A DNA stretch of 18,965 bases from an uncultured Demequina sp. GTDB taxonomy: Bacteria > Actinomycetota > Actinomycetes > Actinomycetales > Demequinaceae. The DNA lies in NCBI GenBank assembly GCA_937925595.1, contig CALALQ010000453.1, positions 1 through 18,965 on the forward strand, in the 5' to 3' direction. A program made the position numbers and the translations under genes. How positions within the stretch are numbered: position 1 is the first letter of the stretch; the number at the start of each line of letters is the position of its first letter. The notes below the pieces were generated by a model that worked only from the letters and a program-made list of their open reading frames with translations, did not search any database and was not told the origin of the DNA. Positions 13,579-18,965 of the stretch are shown piece after piece.

Positions 13579-15173
13579 CGGCTATCACCCCGAACCGCGA
13601 ACCGACGGAGCGGCTCTACGAGGCCGGCAAGTCGCAGTTTGCGCAGGGTCCTCCCCACCCGGTCGAACCCCACGATCTGCACCAGACCGAACAGGGAGTG
13701 CGCGCCAGCGGCGACAGCGAGCAGGCACGGCAATACCGTCGCCCACGGCTCCGGCCACTGCAGCCGCATCCACAGCACGATCATCCCGACGGCGACGGCT
13801 ACGGTCATGTAGCGCTTATACGCCAACGTCCAACGGAAGCCGCTCAAGCGACGGGCAACGACATACATCAACCCGACATACAGCACATACATGCCGAAGA
13901 ATGCGGCGCCGACCCCGGCCAACCCGAACCACTGGAGCCCAACCCACGCCAGGACCAGGTAGACCGAGAAAGCTACGAGCTCGGTCCAGACGAAAGTGCC
14001 ACCGCGTCCCTTGGCCATCATGAGAAAACCCATCGGCCAGGACACGATTCGTAGCAGCATCCCGCCCATTTGCCAGGCGAGGACATCAGACGCCGAGACG
14101 AAGTCCTCGGAGTAGAACACACGCATGACCCACGGGGCGAGCGCCAGTGTTGCCAGGATGCCTGGCAGCGCCAGCAACAGTGAGATCTCCGACTGCTCGT
14201 TGATCGCGTGGTTGCTCTTCTCGTTGTCATTGGCCAGGGCGGTCAGGCGCGGATAGAAGTCTGTGCCCATCGCCTGCAGGATGAAGCCGATGTAGACCAG
14301 GGAAAGCGCGTTGGCCGCCTGAAATTGTCCCGCCCCCTCCAATCCATAGTCACGCGCAACAATTGCACGCACCAGGAACGCCGAGCCAGCGACGATCAGC
14401 GCCGAGACCATGAAAGCGAGACCGAGCGTGACCAAGCCGCGAGTCTCGCTCAGCACGGCCGAGACCGGCATCCGCACGGATGCGATTCTGATCCGGCGAG
14501 CGTAGTGCCAGCTCACGAGCAACCCGACGCCGGCACCGACGATCATGAACGCGGGGATTCCATCCTGTCCCCAGATGAAGACGATCGGGATGCTCACCAG
14601 TGCACCGACGACCGTGCCGATGATGTTCATTCGGGCTAGGTCGCCGATCCTTCGCATGCCGGCCAGCAACGCACCCTGTCCGGCGGAGACCCCGCTGATG
14701 AACAGGATGACTGAGATCCAGCCGATCGCACCGGCGTGACGCGTGTCGCCGAACGCTGCTTGGCTGGCGATATCCCGCCCGAGGAACAGCGCGAGCGCAC
14801 CCACGATGCCGAGCGCGACGCATACGCGGCGCAGCGTGAAGACCGTTATCGCGATTCGTCGCGGATCCCCGGACGCCGAGGCTGCCGCGATCTGCCGGAC
14901 GCCAGAGCTGCTGACACCAAGATCGAACAGCGTTCGCACCAGAACGACTACGGCATCAAACATGGCCTCGAGCCCGACGCCGGCTGGCCCCAGCCAGACG
15001 GCGAGGACCTTGGTCCGTACCATCCGGACCACCATCGTGATCGCCGTTGCCCCGCCGATGATCGACGTGGACTTCAACGCCTCGACCTTGGAGGAGGCAG
15101 ACGCGGCGTCGGCCTCCTCACTCGTCACGCGCTCACGTGCCTCCCCCGGGCCAGCCGTGCTCATGGTCGACAT
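13575..15173 (-). CDS. wzx: Wzx-type polysaccharide flippase (MOP superfamily)
   Basis: The 532-aa protein has about a dozen hydrophobic segments from residue 35 to 510. It carries typical O-antigen translocase sequences: KSTSIIGGATAITMVVRMVRTKVLAVWLGPAGVGL (34-68), GVRQIAAA (91-98), GMRRIGDLARMNIIGT (172-187), and AMGTDFYPRL (301-310), a hallmark of WzxE-like proteins. Wzx moves undecaprenyl-PP-linked repeat units across the membrane for Wzy polymerisation. The frame is open up to 15452, but the extra Arg/Pro-rich stretch lies inside the GT2 gene. ATG 15173, 5 bp after the GT2 stop, gives a normal length for the family. ATG 15164 is an alternative start. The first about 30 residues are hydrophilic and Ala/Ser/Glu-rich. 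Confidence 0.9.
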   Translation of the reverse strand: MSTMSTAGPGEARERVTSEEADAASASSKVEALKSTSIIGGATAITMVVRMVRTKVLAVWLGPAGVGLEAMFDAVVVLVRTLFDLGVSSSGVRQIAAASASGDPRRIAITVFTLRRVCVALGIVGALALFLGRDIASQAAFGDTRHAGAIGWISVILFISGVSAGQGALLAGMRRIGDLARMNIIGTVVGALVSIPIVFIWGQDGIPAFMIVGAGVGLLVSWHYARRIRIASVRMPVSAVLSETRGLVTLGLAFMVSALIVAGSAFLVRAIVARDYGLEGAGQFQAANALSLVYIGFILQAMGTDFYPRLTALANDNEKSNHAINEQSEISLLLALPGILATLALAPWVMRVFYSEDFVSASDVLAWQMGGMLLRIVSWPMGFLMMAKGRGGTFVWTELVAFSVYLVLAWVGLQWFGLAGVGAAFFGMYVLYVGLMYVVARRLSGFRWTLAYKRYMTVAVAVGMIVLWMRLQWPEPWATVLPCLLAVAAGAHSLFGLVQIVGFDRVGRTLRKLRLAGLVEPLRRFAVRGDSR

Positions 15174-15178
15174 CAGCG

Positions 15179-16339
15179 TCAGCCGTTGCGGAGGCTGCGC
15201 GCCCCGAGTGACCGGCCGTAGATGCCGGTGCGACTCCATAGGCGCACATTGACGGCGTGCTGGACGCGGCCGCGGATTACCGAAGCGACGGACCAAGGCC
15301 GCCGCTGCACGCGGTCGGGGCCGAGGATCATGCGCCGCTGCAGCCGCCGCCAGTCCTTGGCCAGAGTGTCGGCCGGTGCAGCCTCGCGTGCGATCTCGAC
15401 CAGCGCAGCGACTTGCTCTTCGTCGACCTTCGCGCGGTCGTAGAGGTAACACGCCATGTCGAGCGCCGAACGAGCGATGGCGCGGCGAGCGAGCTGGTGC
15501 AATTGCTCAGCCTCCGGAATCGCTCCAGCGGCTCCCGCGAACAGCAGATCGAATGCAGCCTGACGTTCTCGAAGGTCCATCAGCTTGTCCACGCTGCGCG
15601 CAGAAAGGCTGCCCGCGTGCTCACGGTGCCAGGCCTGGTCCGGGCCGTTGACGCGCCCAACGTCGGCGAAGGCAGCCATGCGTAGCCACATCTCCATGTC
15701 ATGCGTGTGCGCCAGCGGCTGTTGTCCGCCAACTTGCTCGACCAGCGCCGTGCGCATCAGAACCTCGGGAGAGGCGATGACATTCAAGCCGGTGCGACAA
15801 GCATCCGCGAGCCAGTGACGGCCCGGCCAGACGGTCCACGAACGTGTGCGGCGCCTGGGTTCAGGCGGCTCGCCTGTGAACTGGCACGGGTGACCATAGA
15901 CCAGTCCAACGTTCGGGTGCTGTCGGGCGAGCGCCGTCGCCCGGGCCAAGGACCCCGGAGTCAACATGTCATCGGCATCGAGGCGGACCACAAACTCGCC
16001 GGTCACGTGCTGGAGACCGTCGTTGAACGTCACGACGGGCCCTTGGTTGCGTTCGTGGGCCACGACGGTCACCGCTGGCTCTTGCGCCGCGATCGCACGC
16101 GCAACTGCGAGGCTGTCGTCCGTTGAGCAGTCGTCGACGACGACAACATCGACCGTCACACGCTCCTGCGTGAGAGCGCTGCCGATGGCGTCCGGCAAGA
16201 AGCGCGCGTAGTTGAAGCACGGGATGACGACGGACACCGTCGGGCGATCGCCGGCAGCCAAAGGCTTGGGCCGCAGCCGCTGCCGTCTCTGAGCGGCGAC
16301 GCCGTGTGCCCCCGCGTCGAGGTCGATGGACTGGCTCAT
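15179..16339 (-). CDS. GT2 glycosyltransferase with helical C-terminal extension
   Basis: A 386-aa inverting GT-A enzyme. The core has TVSVVIPCFNYARFLPDAIGSAL (34-56), VDVVVVDDCSTDDSLAVA (63-80), FVVRLDADDMLTPGSLA (116-132) with DAD as the metal site, and AHTHDMEMWLRMAAFADVGRV (210-230) with the probable catalytic Asp. WHREHAGSLSA follows, as in many GT2 enzymes. Beyond residue 250 there are about 135 residues, charged, probably helical, and without membrane segments. ATG 16339 has no good Shine-Dalgarno. It is the first gene of the 16339-10007 run and faces the 333-bp repeat-bearing intergenic region, where its promoter should lie. Sugar specificity is unknown. Confidence 0.88.
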   Translation of the reverse strand: MSQSIDLDAGAHGVAAQRRQRLRPKPLAAGDRPTVSVVIPCFNYARFLPDAIGSALTQERVTVDVVVVDDCSTDDSLAVARAIAAQEPAVTVVAHERNQGPVVTFNDGLQHVTGEFVVRLDADDMLTPGSLARATALARQHPNVGLVYGHPCQFTGEPPEPRRRTRSWTVWPGRHWLADACRTGLNVIASPEVLMRTALVEQVGGQQPLAHTHDMEMWLRMAAFADVGRVNGPDQAWHREHAGSLSARSVDKLMDLRERQAAFDLLFAGAAGAIPEAEQLHQLARRAIARSALDMACYLYDRAKVDEEQVAALVEIAREAAPADTLAKDWRRLQRRMILGPDRVQRRPWSVASVIRGRVQHAVNVRLWSRTGIYGRSLGARSLRNG

Positions 16340-16401
16340 CTAGCGACCAACGGTTCAACGACGTCAATGCTTCCGAACCGGACTCGATTATCGCAAGCGC
16401 C

Positions 16402-16449
16402 GACGCACCGGATCCGCGCGCAAAAGACGCACCGGATCCGCGCGCAAAA
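16402..16449. repeat. Exact 24-bp tandem repeat, two copies
   Basis: Copies at 16402-16425 and 16426-16449 are identical and directly abutting. Each begins GACGCACCGG, contains the 8-bp palindrome CGGATCCG and ends CGCAAAA. The palindromes recur 24 bp apart, a little over two helical turns. The location in a divergent promoter region suggests paired protein-binding sites or a recent slippage duplication. With only two units and no spacers it is not a CRISPR array. Confidence 0.85.
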
Positions 16450-16662
16450 GTTTGTGTAGCCTCGCCCCGTTGTTCGAGTGATGACGTGCACTCGGCTAGC
16501 TGCAGACGTTCCCGCGATGCACCTTCTCGGATCTTCACCGGGGGGAGCAAACGCTGACCGGGCGGGCCTGCGGCCGCACGTAGTGCCCGATCCCAGTCCG
16601 AGCTTCCAGCCCACCCACAACGGCGGCGACCGCCAAACGATGGCTTATAGCCACTCAGCCCC

Positions 16663-16667
16663 AGGAG
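16663..16667 (+). promoter_or_regulatory. Ribosome-binding site of the secreted deacetylase-like protein
   Basis: AGGAG lies 5 bp before the ATG at 16673. It fixes the start of the long frame that stays open to the right edge. Confidence 0.75.
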
Positions 16668-16672
16668 CGCAA

Positions 16673-18965
16673 ATGACGAGCTTCGTTCCCGCGTCACCAC
16701 GGACTCGGACGGCGGTGCTTTCGCTGATCGCGACGGCATTGATCCTCGCCCTTGGAGCATTTGCGGCCCCCGCCCGCGCCGCGACTACAAACGCGTTTGT
16801 TCTCGGGGCCGCTGCATCGGCCTTCGCCGAGACCACGGGTGCTCAGCATATTGCGTTTACCTATCCAGATCGGGCAAGCCTGCTGGCCGATGGGTGGAGC
16901 TTCATCGGGAGCACAGCTTCAGGATCCCCACGAAACACGGAGTCCGTGTCCGGCCAGGGCGTCTCGTACGACCAAGCCGCGCATCCGGGAGTCCTCCGGA
17001 TCGCCGCCGATCAGGGCGACCTCTGGGAGAGCCTCAACGACACCCGCAACAGCCTGTTCCGCACCCTGCCGTCGAACTGGACGAGCGCCACGGTCCGCCT
17101 GTCCTTTGCGCCGACGCAGAACTACCAGCAGGCCGGCCTCGTCGTCTACCAGGACGACGACAACTACGTCCAGATCATGCGGACGCACGACAACGGCCAG
17201 CGAGTCGTATTCGCGCGCGAGGACGCAGGCGTCGGCCACAACCTGCGCGACGTCGCCGAAAGCGCGACGACCAACTTGACTCTGCGGCTGCGCAGGACCG
17301 GTCCGTTCGCACCTGTCGAGGCGTCGTACTCGACCGACGGCGAGACGTGGACCTCTCTCGGCAGCACCGAGAAGCGCTTCACGACCCCGCGACTCGGCCT
17401 GGTCGTCGGAGCATCTCCCGGGGGGTATCCCGAGGCGGATTTCGCCGCCGTGGACATCGAGACCGCGGACGAGCCGTGGCCGTGGGTGGACGTGCTTCGC
17501 GTCCGCCCGAGCAGCGGCAACGCTCCCGGGCAGTTGGTGTTCAATGCCACCGTTGGGCAAACGCTGACCACGATCCAGAAGGTCAGTCTCGTCTCCCAGT
17601 ACGGCGAGCCGGTCGCCTGGACGGCAAGCGCCAACGCCTCCTGGCTGCAACTCAACGCGACCACCGGCACGACGCCCGCCAGCATCGAGACGACGGTCAA
17701 CACCGCGGGCCTCGCCGCTGGCGTCTATCAAGGCACGATCACGGTGAGCGCGCCTGAGGCCTACCAGGGCGTGCAGCAGGTGGACGTGCGGCTGGTTGTC
17801 AACCCGGCCTCTCCTGTCTCCGTCTCGACCTGGAAGGACGGCCGTCGCGGAGCGTTCAGCGTTTCGACTGACGACGGGGCCTCGTCCGGATTCGCCGAGC
17901 TCGCGGCCAATGGTCTGGCGGGCACGTTCGTCATGAACGGCACCGTTCCGCCTCCCGACTACCTCGCGATGCATCAGGCGGGCATGGAGTTGGGCGCCCA
18001 CCTTGTCAGCCACTACTGCAACGCGGTCGACGAGCCGACCATGCGATCGGAGATCGAAGACAACATCGCCGGCTTGGACGCCGGAACTCCGTTGACCGAG
18101 GACGACATCGTCACGCTCGTCTGGCCGTGCGGGTTCACCACGCCAGCCTCGCTGATGATTGCATCGGAGTATTTCCTCAGCGCCCGTGGTTACAACATCA
18201 ATCAACTCGAGGACACGACGCCGTCGGACTTCATGAACGTGAAGAGCTTCAATTCTCACGAGCATGAGCCCTTCCCCCCCGGTGATTTGAAGACGATCGT
18301 CGATGACGCCGAGTCCACGGGCAAGTGGGCCAATCTGGTTCTGCACGAGTTCACCAACGATGACGGCGCGATCGCGTACTCGAAGACCAAGGACGTGTGG
18401 ACGGCCCCCATCGGCACGATCATCAAGTACATCGCTCTGCGGGACCGCACGGTTATCAACAACGTCACGCAGACTTCGAACTACATCCGATTCAACCTCT
18501 CGCGCCTCGCGATCGCCCCGACGCCCCGCCGCGGGTTTGAGAGCGCCATCAAGGCGACCGACAAGGTGACCTTCAAGGTCGATGTCAGCTCGGCGCCCAG
18601 CATCTCCGGGGTGACGGTCGGAGGCCAGTCGGTGCCGTTCGAGGTCCGCCGAAGCGGTACGACCAAGACCCTGTTCTTCTCCACGTCGGTCGGCACGAAC
18701 CCGCAGACCGCGCAGATCAACATCTCGCAGATTGCCCCGCCCTATCTCGAGGCGTCGCCCCGGACGCTGAACTTCATGACCACGCAGGGCGTTTCGCCGA
18801 GCCCGCAGACGTTCACCATCTCCAACGGCGGCGGCGGGTCGCTGCTCTGGAGTGCGTCTGTGGGTGGGACTGGCCCAGCGTGGCTGTCGGTCTCCCCCTC
18901 CATCGGCCTCGGTGCTCGGACGGTCACGGCCAACGTGAACGCCGGCTCGTTGGCTCCCGGCACCT
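16673..18965 (+). CDS. Secreted multidomain protein: lectin/glucanase-like, BACON, NodB-like deacetylase, BACON (3' truncated)
   Basis: The frame stays open for 764 codons to the window edge without a stop. Residues 1-37 form a Sec signal peptide (basic start, ATALILALGAFAA core, cleavage near ARA-AT). Residues about 60-265 look like a concanavalin-type/DUF1349 domain (YQQAGLVVYQDDDNYVQIMR at 151-170). Residues about 270-388 resemble a BACON domain (VAWTASANASWLQL, AAGVYQGTITVSA). Residues about 390-600 match a NodB/CE4 deacetylase: STDDG (398-402), GAHLVSH (441-447, H443 and H447 as metal ligands with D401), VWPCG (493-497) in the motif-3 position, and LVLHEF (555-560). Residues 690-764 begin a second BACON-like repeat (YLEASPRTLNF, TISNGGGGSLLWSAS, WLSVSP). 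CE4 enzymes remove N- or O-acetyl groups from glycans, but motifs 2 and 3 are non-standard, so activity is uncertain. The C-terminal anchor is not in view. Confidence 0.85.
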   Translation, partial: MTSFVPASPRTRTAVLSLIATALILALGAFAAPARAATTNAFVLGAAASAFAETTGAQHIAFTYPDRASLLADGWSFIGSTASGSPRNTESVSGQGVSYDQAAHPGVLRIAADQGDLWESLNDTRNSLFRTLPSNWTSATVRLSFAPTQNYQQAGLVVYQDDDNYVQIMRTHDNGQRVVFAREDAGVGHNLRDVAESATTNLTLRLRRTGPFAPVEASYSTDGETWTSLGSTEKRFTTPRLGLVVGASPGGYPEADFAAVDIETADEPWPWVDVLRVRPSSGNAPGQLVFNATVGQTLTTIQKVSLVSQYGEPVAWTASANASWLQLNATTGTTPASIETTVNTAGLAAGVYQGTITVSAPEAYQGVQQVDVRLVVNPASPVSVSTWKDGRRGAFSVSTDDGASSGFAELAANGLAGTFVMNGTVPPPDYLAMHQAGMELGAHLVSHYCNAVDEPTMRSEIEDNIAGLDAGTPLTEDDIVTLVWPCGFTTPASLMIASEYFLSARGYNINQLEDTTPSDFMNVKSFNSHEHEPFPPGDLKTIVDDAESTGKWANLVLHEFTNDDGAIAYSKTKDVWTAPIGTIIKYIALRDRTVINNVTQTSNYIRFNLSRLAIAPTPRRGFESAIKATDKVTFKVDVSSAPSISGVTVGGQSVPFEVRRSGTTKTLFFSTSVGTNPQTAQINISQIAPPYLEASPRTLNFMTTQGVSPSPQTFTISNGGGGSLLWSASVGGTGPAWLSVSPSIGLGARTVTANVNAGSLAPGT

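Larger units (their letters stand above)
16340..16672. promoter_or_regulatory. 333-bp divergent intergenic region
   Basis: No gene is convincing here on either strand. It separates the GT2-wzx run (minus) from the secreted-protein gene (plus) and must carry promoters for both. It contains the 24-bp tandem repeat at 16402-16449. On the plus strand TAGCCT (16457-16462) and on the minus strand GATAAT (about 16388-16393) resemble -10 boxes, but neither has a recognisable -35 box at the right distance. The distal part (16540-16660) can form short hairpins: GGCGG-CGA-CCGCC, TGGCT-TAT-AGCCA, and a CGGGC/GCCCG-closed loop. I do not recognise a known riboswitch. Confidence 0.5.

Noticed and set aside
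15174..15452. 93-residue N-terminal extension of the flippase frame
   Set aside because: It is Arg/Pro-rich, lies wholly within the upstream GT2 gene, and the protein has normal family length from 15173.
16402..16449. CRISPR array
   Set aside because: There are only two units, directly abutting with no spacers, and no cas genes.
16540..16672. ydaO (c-di-AMP) or c-di-GMP riboswitch
   Set aside because: Only a short GGGGGGAGCAAACG stretch is reminiscent. The other conserved segments of either class could not be found.
16919..18346. 475-aa open frame on the minus strand
   Set aside because: It lies antisense to the secreted deacetylase-like gene, which has a signal peptide, ribosome-binding site and recognisable domains. 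The minus frame is Arg/Gly/Asp-rich with no motif, a usual high-GC shadow.

Overview
This is a high-GC bacterial window with the coding style of a high-GC Gram-positive (actinobacterial-type) genome. GTG starts are used, genes are tightly coupled with 1-11 bp overlaps, and G/C is strongly preferred at third codon positions. An early-branching actinobacterium such as Thermoleophilia is my guess for the host; that is inference, since no rRNA or marker gene is present. The window is a cell-surface polysaccharide locus of the Wzx/Wzy type, flanked on the right by a large secreted polysaccharide-deacetylase-like protein and on the left by the last 23 codons of an unidentified gene.

Layout, left to right. 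(1) Positions 1-72 hold the end of a plus-strand gene, then a hairpin terminator. (2) Positions 128-1084 (minus) encode a Wzz-like polysaccharide co-polymerase (PCP). A SAM methyltransferase diverges from it (1279-1911, plus) and runs tail-to-tail into the next block. (3) Positions 7958 down to 1896 form one minus-strand run: a PCP fused to a Wzy-type polymerase, two more stand-alone PCPs, a GT2 glycosyltransferase, a left-handed beta-helix acyltransferase and a second GT2. (4) Positions 8046-9992 (plus, divergent) hold a LuxR-type regulator with a degenerate receiver and a WsaF-like glycosyltransferase. (5) Positions 16339 down to 10007 form a second minus-strand run: GT2, Wzx flippase, GT8, GT4 and GT4. 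(6) Positions 16340-16672 are a 333-bp intergenic region carrying an exact 24-bp tandem repeat. (7) From 16673 to the right edge (plus) runs an open gene for a secreted protein with a lectin/glucanase-like region, a BACON-type domain, a NodB-like deacetylase domain and a second BACON-type domain.

How it could work together (inference). The six glycosyltransferases encoded in the two minus-strand runs and the WsaF-like enzyme build a lipid-linked repeat unit. The methyltransferase and acyltransferase decorate it, Wzx flips it, and the fused PCP-Wzy protein polymerises it with the three free PCPs tuning chain length. The pseudo-receiver LuxR protein may control the divergent promoter region at 7959-8045. 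The secreted deacetylase-like protein may act on the exported polymer or the cell wall. I see no initiating phosphoglycosyltransferase, sugar-nucleotide synthesis genes, tyrosine kinase, phosphatase or outer-membrane exporter in the window. The most unusual feature is four related PCP modules in one locus, one of them fused to the polymerase.
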